Shown in pieces: positions 24,077 to 31,337 of a DNA stretch of 33,126 nucleotides (positions are counted from its first letter, which is position 1; every line of letters starts with the position of its first letter). This stretch comes from an uncultured Kiritimatiellota bacterium. Lineage in GTDB: Bacteria; Verrucomicrobiota; Kiritimatiellia; RFP12; DVOR01. The position numbers and the translations under genes are program-made. The DNA is taken from positions 1 to 33,126 of the forward strand of contig CALXMT010000026.1 in assembly GCA_944389545.1 (NCBI GenBank), given 5' to 3'. The notes beneath the pieces were generated by a model. The model worked only from the letters and a program-made list of their open reading frames with translations, was not told the origin of the DNA and searched no databases.

Positions 24077-24682
24077 ATGTTCGACGACGAGACGCTCCCC
24101 CAAGCCCCCGAGACCCCGGCGGCCGCGGACTCCCCCACGCTTCAGGAAATCGAGGTCATCGACCAGGAAGACACGCCCGTGACCTTCCCGGCGCGCAACC
24201 GCCGCCAGGGCCGCGCCTGGGCCCTGCAGATGATCGTCCAGGCCGACCTCAACCCCTTTGTGGACGTGGGGATGATCCTCTCGCACTTCTGGGAGCAGCA
24301 GTGGAGCTATGAGCAGGAGAAGGCCCACCGCGACGACGCCGAGCCCGGCAAGCCGCCGAAGCGCGAGCCCTATCCCGAGGAGCGCCTGGCCACCCACCAG
24401 CTGAAGCAGTTCACCGAGGATTTGGTGCGTGGCACGCTGGCCCGTCGCGAGGCCATCGATGCCGCCATCGCGCGCCTCTGCGACAACTGGAGCCTGGACC
24501 GTCTGGGCGTGATCGAGCGCAGTCTCCTGCGTCTGGCCTTCTATGAGATGGATTGGTTCGGCACGCCCGCGCCGGTCGTCATCAACGAGGCCGTGGATCT
24601 GGCGAAGTTTTTCGCGAACGAGGAGTCCGGCGCCTTCGTGAACGGCGTGCTGGACCGTCACGCGCACGAGAAGCGCGCCTAA
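24077..24682 (+). CDS. nusB: Transcription antitermination factor NusB with N-terminal extension
   Basis: A 201-residue NusB, an RNA-binding helical protein that joins NusE (S10) at boxA for rRNA antitermination. The conserved core begins near residue 41 (NRRQGRAWALQMIVQAD). The diagnostic stretches are NWSLDRLGVIERSLLRLAFYEM (about 138-159) and VINEAVDLAKFFANEESGAFVNGVLD (about 167-192). The family is usually 130-160 residues; the surplus comes from an acidic, Pro-rich ~40-residue N-terminus and a charged insertion around residues 78-103 (EKAHRDDAEPGKPPKREPYP). The binding site GAGGAG (24063-24068) overlaps the ribH stop, 8 nt before ATG, implying coupled translation. A shorter start could exist, but no better-placed site is seen. 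Confidence 0.93.
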   Translation: MFDDETLPQAPETPAAADSPTLQEIEVIDQEDTPVTFPARNRRQGRAWALQMIVQADLNPFVDVGMILSHFWEQQWSYEQEKAHRDDAEPGKPPKREPYPEERLATHQLKQFTEDLVRGTLARREAIDAAIARLCDNWSLDRLGVIERSLLRLAFYEMDWFGTPAPVVINEAVDLAKFFANEESGAFVNGVLDRHAHEKRA

Positions 24683-24697
24683 GAAAGGAACGGGGCG

Positions 24698-25609
24698 ATG
24701 GCGAAGTTGGCGGTGAATCTGGGCGGGGTGGCCATGAAGAACCCCGTGACCACGGCAAGCGGCACCTTTGGCTACGGCCAGGAGTATGACCAGCTCTTCG
24801 ACGTCTCGCGCCTGGGCGCGGTGACGGTGAAGGGTATCCGCGCCTGCCCCTGGCCGGGCAATCCCCTGCCGCGCCACGCGGAGGTCCCCGGCGGCCTGCT
24901 GAACGCCATCGGCCTGCAGGGCCCCGGCGTGGAGGCCTTCATCCGCGACGACCTGCCCTTCCTGGTCGAGCGCAACGTGCCGGCCATCGTCAACATCTGG
25001 GGCACCAGCGCCGAGGAATACGCCGAGGTCGCCGCCGCTCTCGATGGCCGGCCCGGCGTCTCCATGCTCGAAATCAACGTCTCCTGCCCCAACGTCAAGG
25101 AGGGCGGCGCCAGCTTCGGCACGCGCGTGGAGACCTTCACCGAGGTGGTGCGCCGCGTGCGCGCCGCCACCTCCCTGCCCATCATGCCCAAGCTCGCGCC
25201 GAACGTCCCCGACGTGCGCCCCTTCGTGCGGGCGGCGCAGGAGGCCGGCGCCAACGCCGTGAGCCTCATCAACACCCTCCCCGGCATGGCCGTGGACCTC
25301 GAGACGCGTCGGCCCATCCTCGCGAACCGCACGGGCGGCCTCTCCGGCCCCGGCATCCATCCCATCGCCCTCAAGCATGTGTGGGAGGCCGCGCAGGTGG
25401 CCGAGGTCCCCATCCTCGCCATGGGCGGCGTGATGACCGCCAAGGACGCGCTGGACTTCATCTTGGTGGGCGCCACGGCCGTGGCCGTCGGCACCGCCAC
25501 CTTCCTCGACCCCATGGCCCCCATCCGCGTGCTCGAGGGCATCGACCGCTGGCTGGATGACCACGGCATCGCCGACATCAACGACTTCCGGGGCACGCTC
25601 CAGCTCTGA
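24698..25609 (+). CDS. pyrD: Dihydroorotate dehydrogenase, class 1B type catalytic subunit
   Basis: Oxidises dihydroorotate to orotate in pyrimidine synthesis, with FMN. At 303 residues it has the normal length of cytoplasmic class 1 enzymes. Landmarks: ASGTFGYG (20-27), the FMN-contacting Lys45 in VTVKGI, GLLNAIGLQGPG (66-77), the catalytic Cys130 in NVSCPNVKEGG (Cys marks class 1; class 2 has Ser), Lys165 in KLAPNV, NRTGGLSGPGIHPIAL (210-225) and the phosphate-binding GGVMTAKDAL (243-252). The SCPN and FGT context resembles PyrDB, which normally works with the Fe-S/FAD subunit PyrK; no pyrK lies in this window. AAAGGA (24684-24689) is 8 nt before the start, and the gene follows nusB by 15 bases. 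Confidence 0.94.
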   Translation: MAKLAVNLGGVAMKNPVTTASGTFGYGQEYDQLFDVSRLGAVTVKGIRACPWPGNPLPRHAEVPGGLLNAIGLQGPGVEAFIRDDLPFLVERNVPAIVNIWGTSAEEYAEVAAALDGRPGVSMLEINVSCPNVKEGGASFGTRVETFTEVVRRVRAATSLPIMPKLAPNVPDVRPFVRAAQEAGANAVSLINTLPGMAVDLETRRPILANRTGGLSGPGIHPIALKHVWEAAQVAEVPILAMGGVMTAKDALDFILVGATAVAVGTATFLDPMAPIRVLEGIDRWLDDHGIADINDFRGTLQL

Positions 25610-27195
25610 TGGCCCGCACCTTCCCAGACGACCTCCCCGCGGCGCCCGCCAGCGAACGGGTCGTCTTCGCGGCGCTCAAGGCGCGTCTGCCCGACCCCTG
25701 GCAGGTGTGGCACGGCGTGGCCTACTCCGCGGCGCAGACCGGCGCAGAGGGCGAGATGGACTTTGTGGTCGCGCATCCCGAGCGCGGCCTTGTGGTCATC
25801 GAGGTCAAGGGCGGCCAGCTGACCTGCCGCGGTGGCCGGTGGTTCCAAGACGGCCGCCGCCTGCGCGAGGCCCCCGCCGCCCAGGCCACCCGCGAGGCCC
25901 ACGCCCTGGTGCGCGCCTGGGAGGCCCGCTTCAACGCGCCCCCGCCCTTCCCTGTGGCCCACGCCGTCTGGTTCCCCGGCGTCAAACCCTTTGTGCCCGA
26001 GCCGCTCGACCTCGCCGGCATCACGCTCTATGCCGACGATTTGCGCGACCCCGAGTCCGCCTTGGCGCGCCTGTTGGCCGCCGAGGGCCACGCCGTCAAG
26101 GCCCCTGTCGACTTCGCGGCGCTGGAGGCGCTCCTCTCCCCCACCGTCGAGGTGCACTGCGATTGGGTCCTGCGCCGCGACCTGCAGGACGCCTCCATCG
26201 CGCGGCTGACCGAGGAGCAGGCCCGAGCCTTCGACGCCTTCGCCGAGTTCCGCCGCTTCCGCGTGCGCGGGTGTGCCGGCAGCGGCAAGACCCTCCTGGC
26301 CCTCCGCCAGGCGCGTGTCTGGGCCGCCCAAGGCAAACGCGTCCTCCTCCTCTGCTTCAACCTCCTCCTCGCCGAGCGCCTCCGCGAGCTGGTGCGAGAC
26401 GTCGCGAACATCCGCGCCGTGGCCGTCAACGACCTCTTCTGCGAACTCTTGGGCCGCGAGGATGACAAGTCCGAGGACTTCTGGACCAACCTTGCGCGCG
26501 ACGCGCCCGGCCCGGCCCGGGAGCTCGGCGCCCGCCGCGCCTTCGACGCCGTCATTGTGGACGAAGGCCAGGACTTCTCGCCCGCGCACTGGACCGCCGT
26601 CTGCGCCCTTGTGCCGGAGGACGCCAACTTCCTCATCTTCTATGACCCCGCGCAGAACATCTTCGCGCGCGACCCCACGGCTATGCCCCTCTTCGGCGGC
26701 CCCGATGCCGTGCTGACCACCAACTGCCGCAACACCCGCGGGGTCTTCGCCACCCTCCGCCCCTACGCGCCGGACGGCGTGCGCCCCTTCCCCAACGCGC
26801 CTGCGGGCGACGCCACGGAGATCTATCGCGCCGACAATCAGATTGCGCTCCGCGCCCGACTCCGCGCCCTGCTCGACCGGCTGATCCACCGCGAGGGCGT
26901 CCCGGAGGAGGACATCCTCTTGATTGGCGCCCGGGCCGAGAAGAACATGTTCATCAAGGACATCCGTGCCGCCTATCCCGGCCTCCGTTACTACACCTAC
27001 CGCAAGTTCAAGGGCCTCGAGGCCCCCATCCTCATCCTCCTGGACGTGCGCGAAGGCGACCCGCAGTGGGATCGCTCCGCACGCTACACCGCCATCTCCC
27101 GCGCCGTCCACCGCCTCTTCATCCTCGAACTCCCCCCGCAATCCCGCATGAGCACAAAGAAGCCCTCTGCGACAGAGACCTTCTTTGTGGGATGA
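25609..27195 (+). CDS. NERD-domain nuclease fused to a UvrD-like superfamily 1 helicase
   Basis: A 528-residue two-part protein. Residues about 15-120 form a NERD (nuclease-related) domain, with restriction-like acidic positions in GEMDFVV (Asp51) and VIEVKGG (Glu65, Lys67). Residues about 198-507 form a helicase/ATPase core: TEEQ (201-204), Walker A GCAGSGKT (221-228), Walker B VIVDEGQD (315-322), a TNCRNT motif (371-376) in place of the usual NYRS, and KFKGLEAPILILL (467-479) and YTAISRAVHRLFIL (493-506) for motifs V and VI. It probably acts on DNA or RNA; exact substrate unknown. The ATG shares its A with the pyrD stop (TGATG), so translation is coupled. A hairpin overlaps the last codons. 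Proteins of this type are found both as housekeeping repair factors and near defence genes; here the neighbours are housekeeping. Confidence 0.9.
   Translation: MARTFPDDLPAAPASERVVFAALKARLPDPWQVWHGVAYSAAQTGAEGEMDFVVAHPERGLVVIEVKGGQLTCRGGRWFQDGRRLREAPAAQATREAHALVRAWEARFNAPPPFPVAHAVWFPGVKPFVPEPLDLAGITLYADDLRDPESALARLLAAEGHAVKAPVDFAALEALLSPTVEVHCDWVLRRDLQDASIARLTEEQARAFDAFAEFRRFRVRGCAGSGKTLLALRQARVWAAQGKRVLLLCFNLLLAERLRELVRDVANIRAVAVNDLFCELLGREDDKSEDFWTNLARDAPGPARELGARRAFDAVIVDEGQDFSPAHWTAVCALVPEDANFLIFYDPAQNIFARDPTAMPLFGGPDAVLTTNCRNTRGVFATLRPYAPDGVRPFPNAPAGDATEIYRADNQIALRARLRALLDRLIHREGVPEEDILLIGARAEKNMFIKDIRAAYPGLRYYTYRKFKGLEAPILILLDVREGDPQWDRSARYTAISRAVHRLFILELPPQSRMSTKKPSATETFFVG
27153..27189 (+). 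terminator. Hairpin within the last codons of the NERD-helicase gene
   Basis: CACAAAGAAG (27153-27162) pairs with CTTCTTTGTG (27180-27189). Inside it, CTCT and AGAG add four more pairs past a 2x2 mismatch. The stem ends 3 bases before the TGA stop (27193-27195). There is no T-tract after it. It may act as the 3' end of the ribH operon transcript. Confidence 0.45.
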
Positions 27196-27204
27196 TTGGA
27201 AGCG

Positions 27205-27704
27205 CCCTTTAAGGCTGATTGGCTGATTAGCTGATTGGCTGATTGGCTGATTGGTAGCGCCCCTGCGGGGCAACGAATAAAGTGGCGCCTTACCCGTCGC
27301 CCGCTTGCGGGCGCCCCTGCATCTCCTGCATCTCCTGTTGGTCGTCCCAGTCGTATCTGGGGAAGCTTCCCGCAAAGACGCCAGTGTGCTTTCTCCTGCA
27401 CGACGCGGTAGGACCTATAGGACATATAGGACCACTAGGACGGCGGCTAACGCCGCTCTACACAACGCCTCACCGTCGCCCCGCAGGGGCGTTCTGTTCT
27501 CCGTAGCCGTGGAAGGTTTGTCCCTTCGGGCCTGCACGCTCTGTTCTCCGTTCTCTGGGGCGGCAACGCCGCCCCTTGGTTCTTCGTGCTCTTTGTGATA
27601 GCCGCACAGCGTTCGGCCTCATCGCCGCCAAAGGCGGCAGCCCGGGCTTCAACCTCTGTAGCTCCTCCAAGCCTCCAAGCCTCTAAACTTCCAAGCTTCT
27701 CTGG
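27205..27704. repeat. Composite intergenic repeat, copy 2
   Basis: Aligned block by block with 23037-23542, in the same orientation. It has five CTGATTGG octamers (27215-27254) instead of four and two CTCCTGCAT-type nonamers instead of four. It carries the same AGGACCTAT nonamers, the GTAGCCGTGGAAGG hairpin module (27503-27548), the GGGGCGGC/GCCGCCCC hairpin, the GCCGCC/GGCGGC hairpin and the terminal CTTCCAAG octamers. No gene is seen. Confidence 0.85.
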
Positions 27705-27853
27705 AGTGTCCTTCGTGCTCTTCGTGTCAGCCCCGCAGGGCAAACCTTCCACATCCTCCCAGCGCACCTCACCCGTCGCCCCGCAGGGGCGCTTCTGTTC
27801 TCTGTTCACTGTTCTCTGTTCTCTAGGGCGGTAATGCCGCCCCTCCGTTCTCC
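27705..27853. repeat. Nonamer and heptamer tandem repeats before the ZIP gene end
   Basis: Contains TCCTTCGTG-like units (27711-27730) joined to a block starting TCAGCCCCGCAGGG that also occurs near 1885 and 32550. Then come a GCCCC/GGGGC hairpin (about 27778-27790), a TGTTCTC heptamer tract (about 27797-27823) nearly matching the tract at 80-108, and an imperfect AGGGCGG/GCCGCCC hairpin (27825-27841). No gene is seen. Confidence 0.75.
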
Positions 27854-27892
27854 GTTGTTCTGATGGGCGGCCTTGCCGCCCATCAGAACAAC
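27854..27892 (-). terminator. Perfect 18-bp hairpin containing the stop codon of the ZIP transporter gene
   Basis: GTTGTTCTGATGGGCGGC (27854-27871) and its exact inverted copy (27875-27892) flank a 3-nt loop. On the minus strand the TGA stop (27883-27885) is inside the first arm. No T-tract follows. The layout matches the hairpins at the ends of the giant gene and the UvrD-type helicase gene. Confidence 0.65.
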
Positions 27893-28761
27893 AACAGCGA
27901 GAGCGCCATGATGGCCATGCCGGCGACGAGGCCGTAGAGGGAATCGTGGCCTTTGCCGTAGGCGCGGGAGGCAGGCAGGAGTTCGTCCAGGCTGATGAAG
28001 ACCATGATGCCGGCGACGCCGCCGGAGACCAGGCCCATGAGCATCGGCGGGGGCTCGAAGAAGATGGCGCCGTTGAAGGCGGCCAGGACGGCCCAGAGGA
28101 AGAGCGCGCCGATGGGCTCGGCGAAACCGGCCAGACAACTCCACACGAAGGCGCGGCGGCGGTTGCCCGTGGCGTAGTAAATCGGCACGGAGACGGAGAT
28201 GCCCTCGGGGATGTTGTGGAGGGCGATGGCGATGGCGATGACGATGCCCAGGTGCGGATCGACCAATGCGGCCAGGAAGGTGGAGAGACCCTCGGGGAAG
28301 TTGTGGATGGTGATGGCCAGCGCCGTGAAGGCACCCATGCGCAGGAGGTTGCGGCGGGTCTGGCGGGTGGCGCGGCGCAGGGCGCGGCGTTCGGCGGGGG
28401 TGGTGGCCTCGGCGGGGTCGCGCAGGGCCACATAGTCGCCCTTGGGGTGCGTCTCGTGGGGGTTCTCGGCGGCTGGCACCAAACGGTCAATCAAGAAGAT
28501 GAGGGCGATGCCCAGGAAGAACCCCACCGTGCCGAGCGCGGTGGCGGGCCGCTCCGCGAGACCGGCAATCTGAATCTGCTCGAAGGCCTCCGGCAAAATC
28601 TCCATGAAGGAGACATAGAGCATGACGCCGGCGGAGAGCCCCGTGCAGACGGAGAGGAAGCGGGTGTTGGCTTTGGGCGCGAAGAAGGCAATGGCCGCAC
28701 CGACGCCCGTGGAGAGGCCGGCCATCAAAGTGAGCGCAAAGGCGAGCAAGAATGTTTCCAT
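27883..28761 (-). CDS. ZIP-family metal transporter, ZupT-like
   Basis: A 292-residue inner-membrane divalent metal importer (zinc, possibly iron or manganese). It shows about eight hydrophobic segments: near 3-28, 35-58, 74-94, 142-165, 170-195, 206-230, 240-262 and 273-292. The two metal-site helices carry HNFPEG (153-158) and HNIPEG (182-187), the signature of ZIP proteins, and Glu215 in GFAEPIGAL is also a family position. The soluble loop between segments 3 and 4 (about 95-141) is charged, with scattered His (HETHPKGD), as expected for a regulatory loop. It is somewhat longer than E. coli ZupT. The ATG at 28761 is preceded by GAGGGA and a good promoter 21 nt upstream. It is monocistronic and convergent with the NERD-helicase gene. 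No Zur-like operator was recognised. Confidence 0.93.
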   Translation of the reverse strand: METFLLAFALTLMAGLSTGVGAAIAFFAPKANTRFLSVCTGLSAGVMLYVSFMEILPEAFEQIQIAGLAERPATALGTVGFFLGIALIFLIDRLVPAAENPHETHPKGDYVALRDPAEATTPAERRALRRATRQTRRNLLRMGAFTALAITIHNFPEGLSTFLAALVDPHLGIVIAIAIALHNIPEGISVSVPIYYATGNRRRAFVWSCLAGFAEPIGALFLWAVLAAFNGAIFFEPPPMLMGLVSGGVAGIMVFISLDELLPASRAYGKGHDSLYGLVAGMAIMALSLLLF

Positions 28762-28782
28762 AATTCCCTCGTTACGCGCCCC

Positions 28783-28811
28783 ACAATAGCGCACACCGCG
28801 TTGCTTGTCAA
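28783..28811 (-). promoter_or_regulatory. Sigma-70 promoter of the ZIP transporter gene
   Basis: On the minus strand TTGACA (28811-28806), a 17-bp spacer and TATTGT (28788-28783) form a near-consensus promoter. It lies 21 nt before the ATG, with GAGGGA as ribosome binding site. It is the only promoter here with a perfect -35 box. Confidence 0.7.
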
Positions 28812-28821
28812 GGGGGGCGGC

Positions 28822-28922
28822 GCTGCCGCGCAGCGTTCGGCCTCATCGCCGCCAAAGGCGGCGGCCCGGGCTCCAACCTCTGTGGCTCCTCTAAACTTCC
28901 AAGCCTCCAAACTTCCAAGCTT
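28822..28922. repeat. Partial composite repeat between the ZIP and helicase genes
   Basis: Matches the right end of the composite repeats: the AGCGTTCGGCCTCATCGCCG block with its GCCGCC/GGCGGC hairpin, the CCCGGGCT stretch, and a CTTCCAAG octamer tract ending next to the helicase stop hairpin. It fills most of the gap between the two minus-strand genes. Confidence 0.8.
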
Positions 28923-28956
28923 CTCTATTAGGGGCGCGTCAGCGCCCCTAATAGAG
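28923..28956 (-). terminator. Perfect 15-bp hairpin containing the stop codon of the UvrD-type helicase gene
   Basis: CTCTATTAGGGGCGC (28923-28937) and its exact inverted copy (28942-28956) surround a 4-nt loop. On the minus strand the last codons CTC TAT TAG lie in the first arm. No T-tract follows; an AAGCTTGG-type octamer tract comes next in gene direction. Confidence 0.65.
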
Positions 28957-30879
28957 TCCATAGCGCTTGGAGACGAGGTCGGCGGGGAGTTCTTTGATGA
29001 AGCGCGAGGGGAAGAGCGCGATGGAGCCGCCGCCGTTGAGATGGCGGTGGGAGGGGACGCAGAGGAGGAGTTCGTCTTTGGCGCGGGTGAGGGCGACGTA
29101 GAAGAGGCGGCGCTCCTCGGGGGCCTGGTCTTCCATGATGGCCTTGGCGGAGGGGAACATATCCTCGTCGCACCAGATGATGATGACGACGGGCCATTCG
29201 AGGCCCTTGGCCTGGTGGACGGTGGAGAGGCGGATGCCGGGGCGGTCGGGGTCGACGTTCTCGGCATCGACGTTGCTCATGAGGGCGACCTCGGAGAGGA
29301 ACTCGGCCACGGACTGCTCCTCGACGATTTGCGAGGCGAGGGCGGCGACGTCTTGGATGCGGTCCTCGGCGTTGTCGTAGGTGCGCTGGAGGTAGGCGGC
29401 GTACCAACCGTCGAGGAAGCGGCGGATGGCGGTGCCGCCGTGTTCGTCGAGGCCCTCGCGGCGGTAGTCCTGGAAGAGGCCGTCGATGGTGCGCCAGTCC
29501 TCCTGGGCCTTTTTGGGGAGGAGGGTGAGGAGCTTGAGGCGGGCGGTCTCGTCGCCGGGGTCGAAGTAGCTGCCGAGGCGCTGCCAGATGCGGTCGATGG
29601 TCTTGGGGCCCACGCCGGGCAGGAGGCTCAGGCACCGCGCGAAGGAGAAGGCGTCCGGCGCGCCGACGCAGAAGCGGAGATAGGCCACGACGTCCTTGGC
29701 GTGCTGGCTCTCGAAGACGCCTTGGCCGGAGGTGAGCGTGTAGGGCATGCGCAGGCGGCGGAGGTCGAGCTCCAGCTCCATCACGTGATAGTGCGCGCGG
29801 TAGAGGACGGCGATGTCCTGCGGACGGTACCCGCTCTGCAGGGCGCGCTGGATGTGGCGGATGACCATCTGGTTCTGCTCGGCGGCGTCGTAGAGGAAGG
29901 CGACGAGGGGCTTGCGTCCGGCCGGCGGGCGCGTCGGCAGGAGGGTCTTCTGGAATTGCTCGGGATTGCCGGCGATGGTGGCGTTGGCCACGGAGAGGAT
30001 CTCGGGGGCGGAGCGGTAGTTGCGCTCGAGCTTGATGATGCGGCAGTCGGGCCACCGCTTCGGGAAGTCCATGATGTTGCGGAAGTCCGCGCCGCGCCAG
30101 GAGTAGATGCACTGGAAGTCGTCGCCCACGGCCATCAGGTTGCGGTGGCGCGCGGCCAGGCGGTCGACGAGCTGCGACTGGATGGTGTTGGTGTCCTGAT
30201 ATTCGTCCACGAGCACGTGGCGGAAACGGGCGGCGTAGTAATCCGCCACCTGCGGGTGCTCCTGGAAGAGACGCAGTGTGAGGACGAGCAGGTCGTCGAA
30301 GTCCATCGCGTTGTTCTCGCGCTTGGCCTCGGCGTAACGCTCCGCCACGGCGAAGAGCTGCGCGGGGTCCACAGGGTCCTCGAAGAGGGTGTTCTCCAGG
30401 ATGGCCTTGAGGTCGCCCTGCGTGTTGGCGGCCTTGCCGATGAGCGAGGCGATGACCTCCTTCTTGGGGAAGTGCTTGGTGTCTTTGACCAACTCCTTGA
30501 GGCCGCGGTTGAGCAGCGAGAGGGAGTCCGCGCGGTCGAGAATGGCGAAGTCGCGGCGATACCCAAGGAGCGGCGCCTCGCGGCGGAGAATGCGGTGGCA
30601 CACGTGGTGGAAAGTGCCCGACCACAGCGTGGCGATCGCGGGTCCGGCGAGGGCCTGCGCGCGCTCCATCATCTCGCGGGCGGCGCGGTTGGTGAAGGTG
30701 AGCAACAGGATGCCATCGGGCGATTCCCCCTGCTCCAAAAGCCACGCCACGCGGTGCGTCAACGTCCGCGTCTTACCCGTCCCCGCCGCCGCCAACACCA
30801 AGGTCGGCCCCTCGCCGGCAGTCACCGCCGCCAGCTGCTCAGGGTTCAACAACTTCGCCCAATCCGTCGCCATGCTCAT
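28948..30879 (-). CDS. ATP-dependent DNA helicase, UvrD/PcrA/Rep family
   Basis: A 643-residue superfamily 1A helicase that unwinds DNA 3'-5' in repair and replication restart. All motifs are present in order: Q-motif LNPEQ (11-15), Walker A AAAGTGKT (30-37), motif Ia TFTNRAAREM (61-70), motif II VLVDEYQDTN, motif III VGDDFQCIYSWRGAD, motif IV LERNYRS, motif V STVHQAKGLEWPVV and motif VI FYVALTRAKDELLL. It is shorter than UvrD or PcrA (about 720 residues) and lacks their long C-terminal tail, so assignment among UvrD, PcrA and Rep is open. Two starts are possible, ATG 30879 and ATG 30873; AGGG lies 4 nt before the first and about 10 nt before the second. It appears monocistronic. No convincing promoter was found; the upstream gap is repeat-derived. 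Confidence 0.94.
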   Translation of the reverse strand: MSMATDWAKLLNPEQLAAVTAGEGPTLVLAAAGTGKTRTLTHRVAWLLEQGESPDGILLLTFTNRAAREMMERAQALAGPAIATLWSGTFHHVCHRILRREAPLLGYRRDFAILDRADSLSLLNRGLKELVKDTKHFPKKEVIASLIGKAANTQGDLKAILENTLFEDPVDPAQLFAVAERYAEAKRENNAMDFDDLLVLTLRLFQEHPQVADYYAARFRHVLVDEYQDTNTIQSQLVDRLAARHRNLMAVGDDFQCIYSWRGADFRNIMDFPKRWPDCRIIKLERNYRSAPEILSVANATIAGNPEQFQKTLLPTRPPAGRKPLVAFLYDAAEQNQMVIRHIQRALQSGYRPQDIAVLYRAHYHVMELELDLRRLRMPYTLTSGQGVFESQHAKDVVAYLRFCVGAPDAFSFARCLSLLPGVGPKTIDRIWQRLGSYFDPGDETARLKLLTLLPKKAQEDWRTIDGLFQDYRREGLDEHGGTAIRRFLDGWYAAYLQRTYDNAEDRIQDVAALASQIVEEQSVAEFLSEVALMSNVDAENVDPDRPGIRLSTVHQAKGLEWPVVIIIWCDEDMFPSAKAIMEDQAPEERRLFYVALTRAKDELLLCVPSHRHLNGGGSIALFPSRFIKELPADLVSKRYGLY

Positions 30880-30917
30880 CTCACCCTACGCTGCGCGGCA
30901 CCCACAAAAACTGCCGG

Positions 30918-30985
30918 AGAGAAACCGCAGATTCCGCAGATTTTGGCAGATTAAGGGCGTGCTAGCGCACGCAGGACTGCCAGAA
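30918..30985 (-). repeat. Inverted copy of the CTGGCAGT/AATCTGC element
   Basis: Read on the minus strand, this segment matches about 1771-1828 on the plus strand. It has CTGGCAGT, then a hairpin GCGTGC/GCACGC, then nonamer-spaced AATCTGCGG-like units. It lies immediately upstream of the UvrD-type helicase gene. Confidence 0.7.
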
Positions 30986-31019
30986 TGATTGAAAACCATA
31001 AACAGCATACTTTCGATCT

Positions 31020-31333
31020 CTCCGTCGCCCGCAAGGGCGCTCCTGCATCTCCTGAATCTCCTGTATCTCCTGTGCGGCCAGATACCGTCTGGAACTTCGC
31101 AGGAAATCACCGATTCCATCGATGGGAGTCTATTAGAGGCCGGTTGCCGCCGGCAGGACGCTCCAGTGGATCCTTGATTCCCATCGGCTTCATCCGTCGC
31201 CCCGCAGGGGCGCTCCGTTCTTCGTTTTCCGTGGCCGTGGAAGGTTTGGCCCTTTGGGCCTGCACGCTCCGTTCTCTGGGGCGGCAACGCCGCCCCTCGT
31301 TCTTTGTGGTCCCTTGTGTTCTTTGTGGTAAAC
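31020..31333. repeat. Repeat-filled gap between the helicase and epimerase genes
   Basis: No gene is seen here. It contains a GCCC/GGGC hairpin near 31025-31040, CTCCTGCAT-like nonamers (about 31041-31070), a short region with no recognised content (31075-31190), a GCCCC/GGGGC hairpin (31199-31212), the GTGGCCGTGGAAGG hairpin module (31231-31276), a GGGGCGGC/GCCGCCCC hairpin and CTTTGTGGT-like nonamers. Confidence 0.75.
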
Positions 31334-31337
31334 CTCG

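Noticed and set aside
23129-27598. Short open frames in the two composite repeats (for example 23129-23440 and 27305-27598)
   Set aside because: Both copies encode similar Leu-His or Arg-Thr-Tyr repeat peptides only because the DNA repeats are multiples of three; unit-number changes and multiple open frames argue against coding.
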